A stretch of 64,000 nucleotides of DNA from Luteolibacter flavescens (lineage in GTDB: Bacteria; Verrucomicrobiota; Verrucomicrobiia; Verrucomicrobiales; Akkermansiaceae), in assembly GCF_025950085.1 (NCBI RefSeq), contig NZ_JAPDDS010000004.1, positions 372,001 to 436,000 on the forward strand. The letters run 5' to 3'. Below, one piece after another: positions 16,685 through 25,270 of this stretch. A program made the position numbers and the translations under genes. Under the pieces are notes generated by a model that was not told the origin of the DNA, searched no databases, and saw only the letters and a program-made list of their open reading frames with translations. The first letter of the stretch is position 1. Every line of letters starts with the position of its first letter.

Positions 16685-16853
16685 GTTTGCCCGCCATGAT
16701 CGGAAAGGCACCTCGCGGGCACGAGGATGCGTCGGCCCGGCGTGGGGCAAAAAATGGGCCAGCGGCAGGAAAGGCCGGTGGCTTCAAGGGTTGGGTCTTT
16801 CGGGTGGTGCTTGGGTTGCGTGGCGCGGTCGCCGGTCTACCTGCTGCTTTCTT

Positions 16854-17102
16854 TCAGATCACCCGGACCCAGACCCAGTCCATGGCATCGTAGAGGCCGG
16901 GGATGGAGGTCCGGCGGAATTTCCAGGGCTTGGACCCTGGAGTGGTCTGTCGGGCAGGTTGGTAGGAGCGGGTTTCCTGGTGGGAGTCCCACTCGGGAAC
17001 GCGTGACGCTTCCACGGCATCGCCGACGCGGCACTCGGCGCAGGAACGCCGGAGGCAGCGAATGCAGTACGTGGTCACATTCATGCCATTACAACGTGGC
17101 AT
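16854..17102 (-). CDS. Possible small cysteine-rich protein
   Basis: This is an open frame of 82 codons beginning MPRCNGMNVTTYCIRCLRRSCAEC, with CxxC-type pairs that could bind zinc, and ending YDAMDWVWVRVI. About 70 percent of third positions are G or C, which favours coding. There is no ribosome site, no homology I recognise and no neighbour. The rest of 16685-17613 shows no stronger gene apart from the small frame at 17251-17409. Confidence 0.35.
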   Translation of the reverse strand: MPRCNGMNVTTYCIRCLRRSCAECRVGDAVEASRVPEWDSHQETRSYQPARQTTPGSKPWKFRRTSIPGLYDAMDWVWVRVI

Positions 17103-17250
17103 GGATGCGGATTGGTTTAGCGGAGGGGGTCTCTTTCGTAGATACCCGAGTGGGTAGGGGGGAGAAAAGATGGCCGTCTTCCGTCAGTGGGAGGCCGTCT
17201 TTCCGGGGGGTGCGAGGGGAAATCCGTGGCAAAAAGAGAGGAATAGCGCC

Positions 17251-17409
17251 TCACGCCGCCCGGGCGACCGGTGGCTGGTCGAGGTCAGGCCGTTGCGTGG
17301 CATCGCCGGGAGACAGATGGTTATCGTCACCGGTTCCATCGCCCTCGACATCGATGGGCGGGGCGGCGAGCAGCATCGCGATGAGGCGGAATTGCAGGGT
17401 CTCTTTCAT
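17251..17409 (-). CDS. Possible 52-residue protein
   Basis: This is a short frame starting MKETLQFRLIAMLLAAPPID, then acidic (GDGTGDDN), with third positions strongly G/C-biased as in the surrounding genes. The N-terminus is mildly hydrophobic. No Shine-Dalgarno sequence is seen, and I recognise no relative. It could equally be a decayed fragment. Confidence 0.35.
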   Translation of the reverse strand: MKETLQFRLIAMLLAAPPIDVEGDGTGDDNHLSPGDATQRPDLDQPPVARAA

Positions 17410-17613
17410 GGGCTATGAGAGTAAAGCCCATGAGCAGGGGGAATGCCGGTCGCAGATCGTGACAATTGCGTTGGGTAAGGCCCGGCACAGTGGTCATTTC
17501 GCACCGGGGAGGGTGCGGGATGCTTGTTTGAAAGGGGGATGGGCCATAGCGGGTGCGGCTGTGGCCCGGGGATGTGCGGGGACCTGCGGCTGGAAGCCGC
17601 GGCCGCTCGAGGG

Positions 17614-18381
17614 TCACCACGGGGTGCGGCCACCATTCACCAGCAGGGTCTGGCCGGTGAGGAAGGATGCCTCCTCGGACGCGAAGTAGGTGACGGCGTG
17701 GCCGATGTCCGCCGGGGTGCCCCAGCGCTGCATGGGGATGGTGGCCAGGTAGCCGGCCTTTTCTTCCTCCGGCACCTCGTCGTGGCGCTCCACGGGGATC
17801 CAGCCGGGTGCGACGGTATTCACGGTGATGCCGTGCGGCGCGAGCTCGTTTGCCATCGAGCGGCTCCAGCCGATCTGCCCGCCCTTTGCGGCGACGTAGG
17901 CGCTGAATTTCGGCACGCCGGCGTGATAGACCTCGCTGGTGATATTGATGATGCGGCCGCTCCGGCGCTCCTTCATGGACGGCAGCAGGCGCTTCGTGAG
18001 GAGAAAGGGGCTCTTGATGAAGGCGTCCACCATCGACTGGTGCTCCTCCCAGGTGTAGTCCTCCAGATTCTTCATCGGCTGGAAGGGGGTGGCATTTGCG
18101 ACGACGATGTCGATGGGGCCGAAGCGGGCCTCGATCTCTCCGGCCATGCGGTCGATCTCCGCCTCATCCATCACATCCCCCGCGACGAGCATGGCCTCGC
18201 CGCCCGCGGCCTGGATGGCATCCACCACGGCCTGTCCCTGGGTCGGGCTGGAGTAGCAATTCACGACCGTCTTCGCCCCGGCGGCGGCGAGCGTCTCGGC
18301 GATGACGCGGCCGAGCCCGCGGCTGGAGCCGGTGATCCAAGCGACGCGGCCATCGAGGCGGAAGGGTGAGCGGGTGGACAT
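17614..18381 (-). CDS. SDR family oxidoreductase
   Basis: This is a 255-residue classical short-chain dehydrogenase, using NAD(P) in the cytoplasm. Residues 17-24 (TGSSRGLG) form the cofactor loop. The NNAG motif is altered to VANATP. Catalytic Ser149 and the Y162-x3-K166 pair (YVAAK) are present, and NELAPHGITVNTVAPGW and FLTGQTLLVNGG mark the C-terminal part. It resembles 3-oxoacyl reductases of the FabG type, but the changed NNAG and lone context argue against a fatty-acid role. The substrate is unknown. Confidence 0.9.
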   Translation of the reverse strand: MSTRSPFRLDGRVAWITGSSRGLGRVIAETLAAAGAKTVVNCYSSPTQGQAVVDAIQAAGGEAMLVAGDVMDEAEIDRMAGEIEARFGPIDIVVANATPFQPMKNLEDYTWEEHQSMVDAFIKSPFLLTKRLLPSMKERRSGRIINITSEVYHAGVPKFSAYVAAKGGQIGWSRSMANELAPHGITVNTVAPGWIPVERHDEVPEEEKAGYLATIPMQRWGTPADIGHAVTYFASEEASFLTGQTLLVNGGRTPW

Positions 18382-18599
18382 GGGAGGGGTTGTACCGGCG
18401 GGGAGGGGGATGGGCCAAGGATCAACCGTGTTCTAGCGATGGGATAGCGGGTGAAGTTGAGATGGCAGGTCCGGGATTTCAAAAGACAGATCCGAGATAC
18501 GCGAGCCGTATAGGGTCAGCCCGCGGGGGGTAAAAAATCCCGCTAAACCGGCGGTTTTGTGGTTTTCAGGGTCGGGAGGGGCGCTCTAGCGTGCGCGCC

Positions 18600-19658
18600 A
18601 TGGCCATCGATGTCGCTCTGCTTTCCCGTATCTGTGAAGCCCCCGGTGCGCCGGGATTTGAGAAGCTCATCCGCGAGCTGGTGCTCAAGGAAATCAAGGG
18701 CCTCGCCGACGAGATCCGCATCGACAACATGGGCAACGTGGTGGCGCTGAAGAAGGGCCGCTCCTCCGCGAAGCGCTCGATGGCCGCCGCCCACATGGAC
18801 GAGATCGGCTTCATCGTCACCCACGTGGATGACAAGGGCTTCATCCGCTTCAATCCCCTCGGCGGCTTCGATGCGAAGGCGCTGACCTCGCAGCGCGTCA
18901 TCGTCCACGGGAAGAAGGACGTGCTCGGCGTGATGGGCGCGAAGCCGACCCACATCATGCAGCCGGAAGACCGCAACAAGCCGGCGAAGATCACCGACTA
19001 CTTCATCGACACCGGCCTGCCAAAGAAGGAAGTGGACAAGCTGGTGGAGGTGGGAAATCCCGTCACGCGCTGGAGCCCGCTGCTCGAGATGGGCGAGTGC
19101 GTGAACGTGAAGTCGCTCGACAACCGCGTGTGCGTTTACCTCCTCATCGAGGCGCTGCGCACTCTGGCGAAGTCGAAGAAGAAGCCCGCCTACGATTTCT
19201 ACGCCGTCTTCACCGTGCAGGAAGAAGTCGGCCTGCGCGGCGCGAATGTCTCCGCGCTGGAGATCAAGCCGGACTTCGGCTTCGGCCTGGACACCACGAT
19301 CGCCTACGACGTCCCCGGCTCGACGCCGCAGGAGCGCTGCACGGCGCTGGGCGAGGGCGCGGGCATCAAGATCATGGATAGCTCCGTCATCTGCGACTAC
19401 CGCATGGTGGCCTACATGAAGAAGACGGCCGACAAGCACCAGATCAAGTGGCAGCCGGAAATCCTCGCCGCGGGCGGCACGGACACCGCCGGCCTGCAGC
19501 GCATGGTCCCCGGCGGCTCGATCGCGGGCGCGGTCTCCGTCCCCACGCGCCACATTCACCAGACCATCGAGATGGTGAACAAGCAGGACCTCCAGGCCTC
19601 CATCGACCTGCTCGTCGCGTGCGTGTCCGAGCTGGACAAGCACGACTGGAGCTTCTGA
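18600..19658 (+). CDS. M42 family metallopeptidase (glutamyl/deblocking aminopeptidase type)
   Basis: This is a 352-residue cytoplasmic aminopeptidase, which in this family assembles into large tetrahedral dodecamers. Ligands for the two-metal centre are visible: H65 and D67 (AAHMDEIGF), D174 (KSLDNR), the catalytic pair E208-E209 (VQEEVGLRG), D231 (GLDTTIAYD) and H320 (TRHIHQTIE). It would remove N-terminal residues from peptides during protein turnover. I start at 18600 (MAIDVALLS); an ATG nine bases upstream is possible. No partner gene is adjacent. Confidence 0.92.
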   Translation: MAIDVALLSRICEAPGAPGFEKLIRELVLKEIKGLADEIRIDNMGNVVALKKGRSSAKRSMAAAHMDEIGFIVTHVDDKGFIRFNPLGGFDAKALTSQRVIVHGKKDVLGVMGAKPTHIMQPEDRNKPAKITDYFIDTGLPKKEVDKLVEVGNPVTRWSPLLEMGECVNVKSLDNRVCVYLLIEALRTLAKSKKKPAYDFYAVFTVQEEVGLRGANVSALEIKPDFGFGLDTTIAYDVPGSTPQERCTALGEGAGIKIMDSSVICDYRMVAYMKKTADKHQIKWQPEILAAGGTDTAGLQRMVPGGSIAGAVSVPTRHIHQTIEMVNKQDLQASIDLLVACVSELDKHDWSF

Positions 19659-19794
19659 TGCGCTTCTGATCCATCGAGGCCGCCGCGGCCTCTCGATGGA
19701 AAGAGGGGGCGCGGGATTGTTTGCGAACGTCCCTGCGTCCCCGTGTCCCTGTGGGGCGTCGAACTTCAGACGCAGCGGTGAAGCGGGCAGCACG

Positions 19795-20175
19795 GCCCGC
19801 TGGGAGCGCGTGCCACCGGCTCGCTTGGATAGTTCGGCGAAGCGACCATGAAAGCCCGCTATCTGATGATCTCGTGTGAGCAGCTTTTCCCCGAGGTTCC
19901 ACGTCTCTCCAAGCGGGCCAGTGGCCGCGCGCTCCCAGGGGCACAGGATCGGCGGAGCCGGGAGCGCTGGCTTCAGCCGGCTTGGACAGACCGGCGAACT
20001 CCGGGCAAAAGCCGCTTTCCACGGAGCGCCCCGCTGGGAGCGCGTGCCACCGGCTCGCTTGGATAGTTCGGCGAAGCGACCATGCAAGCCCGCTCCCTGA
20101 TGATCTCTCTCGTGTGAGCAGCTTTTACCCGAGGTTCATGGCTGTCCAAGCGGGCCAGTGGCCACGCGCTCCGAG
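19795..20175 (+). repeat. Duplicated 145-bp block with family D palindromes
   Basis: Two near-identical blocks (19795-19939 and 20029-20175) each begin cgctgggagcgcgtgccacc, continue with a ggcgaagcgaccatg stretch and tgatctc...gtgtgagcagctttt, and end with aagcgggccagtggcc plus a gcgctcc end box. About 90 bases separate them. In 19659-20336 there is no gene: only these repeats, a GCTGGC-TTCA-GCCGGC palindrome near 19970 and a terminator. Confidence 0.85.
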
Positions 20176-20244
20176 GGGGGCGAAGGTTTTGGCGGACCTA
20201 CGCGATCCCGATTTGGCGCTGCACCCGGTCGACCAAAAAAGAAA

Positions 20245-20268
20245 AGCCGGTGGCAGTTGCCACCGGCT
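20245..20268 (-). terminator. Rho-independent terminator of the reductase operon
   Basis: On the minus strand AGCCGGTGGCA-ac-TGCCACCGGCT (11-bp perfect stem) is followed by ttttcttttttgg. It lies about 70 bases after the stop of the last gene of the operon, so it ends the five-gene transcript. Confidence 0.88.
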
Positions 20269-20336
20269 GAGTTTCGAGGTTCGTTTGGAGCGCATGCTTC
20301 CATGCCTCTCGGGGACACCATGCAGCCCCCTGCCGA

Positions 20337-21398
20337 TCAGGCAGGTTGGTTCAGCTCTTCCAGCGTGGGGTAGTCGAGGTAGCCTTCCGGGCCGCCGCCG
20401 TAGAAGGTGGAGCCGTCGGGCTCGTTGAGCGGGGCGGCGGCGGCGAGGCGCTCGACGAGGTCCGGATTCGCGATGTAGAGGCGGCCGTAGGAAATGGCGT
20501 CGGCTTCATTCGCGGCGAGGAGTTCGTCGCCCTGCTCCTTGGTCAGTTCCTGGTTCGCGATGAAGGCTCCGGTGAAGGACTTCCGGATGCTTCTGCTGAT
20601 GCGCGGATCGGCACCGAGCGGCTCGCGGACGAAGAGGAAGGCGATGCCGCGCGCGGTGGCCTCGCGGGCGATGAAGCCGTAGGTGGCCACGGCATCGGAA
20701 TCGTCCTCGGTATTCGGCGAGAGGTGCAGGCCCACGCGGTCCGGACCCCAGACGGAGATGGCGGCATCCACGGCCTCCAGCATGAAGCGCGCGCGATTCT
20801 CGATGCTGCCGCCGAAGGAATCGGTGCGCACGTTGATGCGGTCGTTCAGGAACTGGTGCGGCAGATAGCCGTTCGCGCCGTGGATCTCCACGCCGTCGAA
20901 GCCCGCGGCGAGCGCGTTCTCCGCGGCCTTCCGGTAGTCCTCGATGATGCCGGGGATCTCCGAGAGCTCCAGCGCGCGCGGAGTGACGTGGGGCCGCTGC
21001 GGGCGGAGGATGCTGACGTGGCCCGGCGCGGCGATGGCGCTGGCGGACACGGGAAGCTCGCCATCAAGATAATGCGGATCGGAGACGCGACCGACGTGCC
21101 AGAGCTGGGCGATGATGCGGCCGCCTGCCTCGTGGACGGCGCTCGTGACCAGCTTCCAGCCTTCCACCTGCTCCGCGGACCAGAGGCCCGGGGTATCCGG
21201 GTAGCCCACGCCCTGCGGCGAGATGGAGGTGGCCTCGGAAAGGATGAGTCCGGCGGAACTACGTTGCTTGTAGTACTCGGCCATCATCGCATTCGGCACG
21301 CGGCCCTCGCTGGCGCGGCAGCGGGTTAGCGGGGCCATGACGACGCGATTCGGCAGGTCCCATGCGCCGATGCGGACGGGTTCTTGGATCTTTGACAT
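20337..21398 (-). CDS. Old yellow enzyme family alkene reductase (NemA-like)
   Basis: This is a 353-residue FMN-dependent TIM-barrel enoate reductase, reducing C=C bonds of enones, maleimides or nitro compounds with NAD(P)H in the cytoplasm. Visible motifs are the N-terminal NRVVMAPLTRCRA, AQLWHVGRVS, the active-site block GFDGVEIHGANGYLPHQFLND (HxxN substrate-binding pair plus Tyr), TDSFGGSIENRARF, and the C-terminal phosphate-binding YGRLYIANPDLVERL. It is the last gene of the operon, 14 bases after the alcohol dehydrogenase, with a strong terminator behind it. Confidence 0.95.
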   Translation of the reverse strand: MSKIQEPVRIGAWDLPNRVVMAPLTRCRASEGRVPNAMMAEYYKQRSSAGLILSEATSISPQGVGYPDTPGLWSAEQVEGWKLVTSAVHEAGGRIIAQLWHVGRVSDPHYLDGELPVSASAIAAPGHVSILRPQRPHVTPRALELSEIPGIIEDYRKAAENALAAGFDGVEIHGANGYLPHQFLNDRINVRTDSFGGSIENRARFMLEAVDAAISVWGPDRVGLHLSPNTEDDSDAVATYGFIAREATARGIAFLFVREPLGADPRISRSIRKSFTGAFIANQELTKEQGDELLAANEADAISYGRLYIANPDLVERLAAAAPLNEPDGSTFYGGGPEGYLDYPTLEELNQPA

Positions 21399-21412
21399 GA
21401 TGTGCGTTCGGT

Positions 21413-22462
21413 TCAGTTCTTGAGAGATGCCATGTCGATCACGAAGCGGTACTTCACGTCGCCCTTCAGAAGGCGGTCGTAGGCTTCATTGATCTGCTGG
21501 ATGGAGATGATCTCGATCTCGCTGGTGATTCCCTTTTCGCCGCAGAAATCGAGCATCTCCTGGGTCTCGGCGATGCCGCCGATGGCGGAGCCGGAGAAGC
21601 TGCGGCGTGGCAGCAGGAGATTGAAGGCGGCCACCGGCAGCGGATTCTCCGGCGCGCCCACGAGCGTGAGATTGCCGTCCAGCTTCAGCAGCGAGAGGTA
21701 GGCATTGATGTCGTGGTCGGCGGAGACCGCATCGAGGATGAAGTCGAAGCTCATCGCGTGCTTCGCCATGGCATCGGCGTCCTTCGAGATGACCACCTCG
21801 TCCGCGCCGAGCTTCAGGCCGTCCTCCACCTTCGACGGCGAGGTGGTGAAGAGCACGGTGTGGGCACCCAGCGCGCGGGCGAATTTCACGCCCATGTGGC
21901 CGAGTCCGCCGAGCCCCACGATGCCGACCTTTTGCCCCGGGCCGACCTTCCAGTGATGGAGCGGCGAGTAGGTGGTGATGCCGGCGCAGAGGAGCGGGGC
22001 GACGGCGGCGAGGTCGAGATTCGACGGGACCTTCAGCGTGAATGCCTCGTCCACCACGATGGCGTCGGAGTAGCCGCCGTAGGTGATGCCGCCGAGGTGC
22101 TTGTCCTGGCCATTGTAGGTGAAGGTGGGGAATTGCAGGCAATACTGCTCCGTGCCGGCCTCGCAGCTCGTGCAGGTGCGGCAGGAGTCCACCATGCAGC
22201 CGACGGCGGCGATGTCGCCTTCCTTGAATTTCGTGACGTGCGCGCCGACCTTCGTCACGCGGCCCACGATCTCGTGGCCGGGCACGCAGGGGTAGATGGT
22301 GTTGTGCCATTCATTCCGCGCCTGGTGCAGGTCGGAGTGGCAGACGCCGCAGTAGAGGATGTCGATATGGACGTCGTGCGGGCCGGGCTCGCGGCGCTCG
22401 ATGGAGAGCGGGGCGAGGGCGGAGGAGGCGGTCTGGGCGGCGTAGGCTTTTGAAGTGCTCAT
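21413..22462 (-). CDS. Zinc NAD(P)-dependent alcohol dehydrogenase (YahK/CAD type)
   Basis: This is a 349-residue medium-chain dehydrogenase reducing aldehydes to alcohols. Catalytic zinc ligands are C38 (YCGVCHSD) and H63 with E64 (PGHE). The structural zinc site is C94, C97, C100 and C108. The Rossmann motif is GLGGLGHMGVKFA. The second-strand end lacks the Asp of NAD enzymes (LFTTSPSK), suggesting NADPH, as in broad-range aldehyde reductases such as YahK. It is a middle gene of the five-gene operon, with 14 bases to the next gene. Confidence 0.95.
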   Translation of the reverse strand: MSTSKAYAAQTASSALAPLSIERREPGPHDVHIDILYCGVCHSDLHQARNEWHNTIYPCVPGHEIVGRVTKVGAHVTKFKEGDIAAVGCMVDSCRTCTSCEAGTEQYCLQFPTFTYNGQDKHLGGITYGGYSDAIVVDEAFTLKVPSNLDLAAVAPLLCAGITTYSPLHHWKVGPGQKVGIVGLGGLGHMGVKFARALGAHTVLFTTSPSKVEDGLKLGADEVVISKDADAMAKHAMSFDFILDAVSADHDINAYLSLLKLDGNLTLVGAPENPLPVAAFNLLLPRRSFSGSAIGGIAETQEMLDFCGEKGITSEIEIISIQQINEAYDRLLKGDVKYRFVIDMASLKN

Positions 22463-22494
22463 GGTGTGGAAGGGGATGGATCGGATTTTTTGAA

Positions 22495-23265
22495 TCAGGG
22501 TTTCTCGGTCGGCTCGGCTGACTTTTTGGCGAGTGCCTTGATGACCAGGTCGGCCACAAGCTCACTGGAAGGCGGGTTTTGCCCGGTGATCAGATTGCCA
22601 TCACGCACGGCGTGGGCGGTGAAGTTCGGCTTCTTGTCGATCTTGGCACCGAGCTCGGCCAGCTTCGACTCGAGGAGGAAGGGCATCTCCTTGTCGAGCT
22701 TCACGGCGCGCTCCTCGTCATCGGTGAAGGTGGCGACGGTCTTGCCCGCCACGAGCGGCTTGCCATCGGTGCCCTTCGCGCCGACCAGCGCGGCGGGGCC
22801 ATGGCAGACGGCGGCGATGATCTTGCCGTCGGCATTCAGCGTGGTGAGCAGCTTGGCCGTGCCCTCGTCGGTCGCGAGGTCGAACATGGTGCCATGTCCG
22901 CCGGGGACGAAAACGGCATCCAGCTTCGAAGCGTCCACGTCGGCGATGGCTACGGTACCCGCGAGCTTCTTCGAGGCGTCGGCCCACTCGGCGGTCTGTT
23001 CCGGTGTGGGCTTGCTGCGCGGGTCCACCGGGACGTCACCGCCCTTCGGCGTGGACACCACGATGTCGAAGCCCGCCTTCGTGAAGGCATTGTAGGGCAC
23101 GGCGAATTCCTCCAGCCACAGGCCGGTGGGCTTGCCATCCGTCATCTTGTCCGCGCCGGTGGCGAGGATGAGCACGCGCGGCTTTTCCCCGGCGGCCGCG
23201 AGCGGGGCGGCGATGCCGAGCAGGGCGGCGGTGATGAGCTTGAGGGAGAATGAAGGGACCTTCAT
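22495..23265 (-). CDS. Exported DJ-1/PfpI family protein
   Basis: This is a 256-residue protein. Residues 1-25 are a signal peptide (MKVPSFSLKLITAALLGIAAP), which is unusual for this family. The DJ-1/PfpI domain has the TGLWLEEFAVPY block (acidic residue near 52), the PGGHGTMFDL loop and the nucleophile elbow AAVCHGPAAL (C154, H155). Layout and length match Hsp31-like class glyoxalases/chaperones. Inference: it handles glyoxals or similar electrophiles in the periplasm. It lies between the SDR and the alcohol dehydrogenase in the operon. Confidence 0.9.
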   Translation of the reverse strand: MKVPSFSLKLITAALLGIAAPLAAAGEKPRVLILATGADKMTDGKPTGLWLEEFAVPYNAFTKAGFDIVVSTPKGGDVPVDPRSKPTPEQTAEWADASKKLAGTVAIADVDASKLDAVFVPGGHGTMFDLATDEGTAKLLTTLNADGKIIAAVCHGPAALVGAKGTDGKPLVAGKTVATFTDDEERAVKLDKEMPFLLESKLAELGAKIDKKPNFTAHAVRDGNLITGQNPPSSELVADLVIKALAKKSAEPTEKP

Positions 23266-23283
23266 GGGAATTGTTGGAGTCTG

Positions 23284-24078
23284 TTAGAAGAGACTGTGAA
23301 GCAGTCCGCCCTCGGCGCGCAGGGCCGCTCCGTTCGTGGCGGCGGAGCGCGGGCTCGCGACGTAGGCGACGAAGGAAGCGATCTCGTCCGTCTGGATGAA
23401 GCGGCGCAGCAGGGAATTCGGCCGCATGGTGGTGAAGAACTCCTTCTCCACCTGCTCCGCGGGCTTGCCTTGGTCGCGGGCGAGGTCCTTCACGAATTGC
23501 TCCACGCCTTCCGACCACGTGGGTCCGGGCATGATGGTATTCACCGTGACGCCGGTGCCGGTGGTGAGCCCGGCGAGGCCTCGGGCGAGCGAGACCTGCA
23601 TCGTCTTCGTCACGCCGTAGTGGATCATTTCCGCAGGCACATCGGACGAGGATTCGCTGGAGATGAAGATGATCCGGCCCCAGTCGCGGGCCTTCATCTT
23701 TGCGAGGTAGGCGCGACTGAGGCGCATGCCGCTCATGAAGTTCGTCTCGAAGAAGCGGTACCAATCCTCGTCCGGGATTTCCTCGAAGGGCTTCGGCTCG
23801 AAGATGCCGAGGTTGTTCACGAGGATTTCCACGTCGGGGAGTTCGGCGGCGATGCGGTCGCTCTCCTCCACCTTGCCGAGGTCGCCGGCGAAGCTTTCGA
23901 GGGTGGCGTCAGGCACTTCGCTGCGGATGGCGGCGATGGCTTCATCGACGCGGGCCTGCGTGCGGCCATTGACGATGACGCGGGCTCCTTCCGCCGCGAG
24001 GGTTTTCGCGATGGCGAGGCCGATGCCGGCGGTGGAGCCGGTGACGAGGGCGAGCTTTCCGGTGAGCTGGAGGTCCAT
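23284..24078 (-). CDS. SDR family oxidoreductase
   Basis: This is a 264-residue classical short-chain dehydrogenase. The cofactor loop TGSTAGIG is at 13-20 with Asn-Gly-Arg after strand 2 (VIVNGRT), a sign of NADPH use. NNLG is at 88-91, Ser140 in FISSESS, and Y154/K158 in YGVTK. It lacks a clear FabG-style C-terminus, and its nearest pattern is the SDR often found in oxidoreductase clusters. It is the second gene of the minus-strand operon, 29 bases after the aldo/keto reductase. The substrate is probably a carbonyl compound. Confidence 0.93.
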   Translation of the reverse strand: MDLQLTGKLALVTGSTAGIGLAIAKTLAAEGARVIVNGRTQARVDEAIAAIRSEVPDATLESFAGDLGKVEESDRIAAELPDVEILVNNLGIFEPKPFEEIPDEDWYRFFETNFMSGMRLSRAYLAKMKARDWGRIIFISSESSSDVPAEMIHYGVTKTMQVSLARGLAGLTTGTGVTVNTIMPGPTWSEGVEQFVKDLARDQGKPAEQVEKEFFTTMRPNSLLRRFIQTDEIASFVAYVASPRSAATNGAALRAEGGLLHSLF

Positions 24079-24107
24079 GATTCGTGGAAGGGTTGGGATG
24101 ATTTTTT

Positions 24108-25139
24108 TCAGGCGACGGGCGAGGGATTCCGCTCGAATCCCGCCTGGTGGAAATAGGGATACGCCTTCGGTGTATCGCTCGCGGCGTCGAGTTTGGCCAC
24201 CTGCTCGTTTGTAAGGTTCCAGCCGGTCGCGCCGATGTTCTGGCGGAGCTGTTCTTCATTCCGCGCACCGATGACGATGGTGGCGACGGTCGGGCGCTGG
24301 AGCAGCCAGTTCAGCGCGATCTGCGGGACGGTCTTGCCGGTCTCCGCGGCCACTTCGTCAAGTGCATCCACCACGCGGTAGAGGTATTCGTCATCGACCG
24401 GCGGACCCACGTCCACATTGAGCTGGGATTGCAGGCGGCTGTCCTTTGGCAGCGGGGTGCCGCGGCGGATCTTGCCGGTGAGGCGCGCCCAGCCGAGCGG
24501 GCTCCACACCACCGCGCCGACCTTCTGGTCGATGCCCAGCGGCATCAGCTCCCACTCGTAGCTGCGGCCGATGAGCGAGTAGTAGGCCTGGTGCGCGACG
24601 TAGCGGGTCCAGCCGTATTTCTCGGCGAGCGCCAGCGATTTCATGAGGTGCCAGCCGGAGAAATTCGACACGCCGAGGTAGCGGATCTTGCCCGTCTTCA
24701 CGAAGCCATCGAGCGTGGACAGCGTCTCCTCGATGGGCGTCTGCGCGTCGAAGCCGTGGAGCTGGAAAAGGTCGATGTAGTCGGTGCCCAGGCGTTTCAA
24801 GCTGCGGTCGATCGCGCGGGTCAGGTGGTGGCGCGACGAGCCCAGGTCATTCGGGCCCTCGCCGGTGCGGAAGGTCGCCTTGGTCGAGATGAGCACTTCA
24901 TCGCGTCGGCCTTCGATTGCCTTGCCGAGGATCTCCTCCGCCTGCCCGGCGGAGTAAACGTCCGCGCTGTCGAACATGTTCAGCCCGGCTTCCAGGCTGA
25001 TGTCGATGAGGCGCCTGGCGTCTTCCACCTGGCTGTTTCCCCAGGCGGAGAAGAGCGGGCCATTCCCGCCGAAGGTGCCGGTGCCGAGCGTGAGGACCGG
25101 GACCTTGAGGCCCGAGCCGCCGAGAAGTCGTTGTTCCAT
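24108..25139 (-). CDS. Aldo/keto reductase
   Basis: This is a 343-residue NADPH-dependent TIM-barrel reductase of the AKR11/YajO type, acting on aldehydes and ketones. The catalytic tetrad is D57 and Y62 (FDSADVYSAG), K87 (LISTK) and H128 (LFQLHGFD). Cofactor-binding segments YLGVSNFSGWHL, WSPLGWARLTGK and the C-terminal VIGARNEEQLRQNIGA are in place. It is the first gene of the five-gene operon, divergent from the ArsR-type regulator gene with a 131-base intergenic region holding two matching palindromes. Confidence 0.95.
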   Translation of the reverse strand: MEQRLLGGSGLKVPVLTLGTGTFGGNGPLFSAWGNSQVEDARRLIDISLEAGLNMFDSADVYSAGQAEEILGKAIEGRRDEVLISTKATFRTGEGPNDLGSSRHHLTRAIDRSLKRLGTDYIDLFQLHGFDAQTPIEETLSTLDGFVKTGKIRYLGVSNFSGWHLMKSLALAEKYGWTRYVAHQAYYSLIGRSYEWELMPLGIDQKVGAVVWSPLGWARLTGKIRRGTPLPKDSRLQSQLNVDVGPPVDDEYLYRVVDALDEVAAETGKTVPQIALNWLLQRPTVATIVIGARNEEQLRQNIGATGWNLTNEQVAKLDAASDTPKAYPYFHQAGFERNPSPVA

Positions 25140-25173
25140 GATAGGGGTAGGTGGGATGGATGGAGTCCGGTTG

Positions 25174-25189
25174 TTCGAAATCTGTCGAA
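25174..25189. promoter_or_regulatory. Operator-like palindrome, proximal to the operon
   Basis: TTCGAAATCTGTCGAA is an imperfect dyad of 6-base arms around a 4-base spacer, 35 bases upstream of the aldo/keto reductase start. It matches the second site in 12 of 16 positions. It is likely bound by the ArsR-type regulator encoded next door. Confidence 0.65.
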
Positions 25190-25226
25190 CTAGCTACCGC
25201 GGCATTTTCCGCCGTCAAATTATTAT

Positions 25227-25242
25227 TTCGACGATTGTCGAA
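25227..25242. promoter_or_regulatory. Operator-like palindrome, proximal to the regulator gene
   Basis: TTCGACGATTGTCGAA is a dyad with perfect 6-base arms (TTCGAC/GTCGAA), 29 bases upstream of the regulator start. Its start is 53 bases from that of the first site, about five helical turns, so dimers on both sites would lie on the same DNA face. Confidence 0.7.
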
Positions 25243-25270
25243 CAATAAACCCGTGCTACCTTGTGTCGAG

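Noticed and set aside
16727-17689. A 320-codon plus-strand frame in the gap before the SDR
   Set aside because: It has no biased third positions and no recognisable domain, and it runs into the antisense of the SDR.
18543-20087. A 514-codon minus-strand frame opposite the M42 aminopeptidase
   Set aside because: It is a shadow of the peptidase gene followed by repeats. It has no motif, and the sense gene has a full metal-ligand set.
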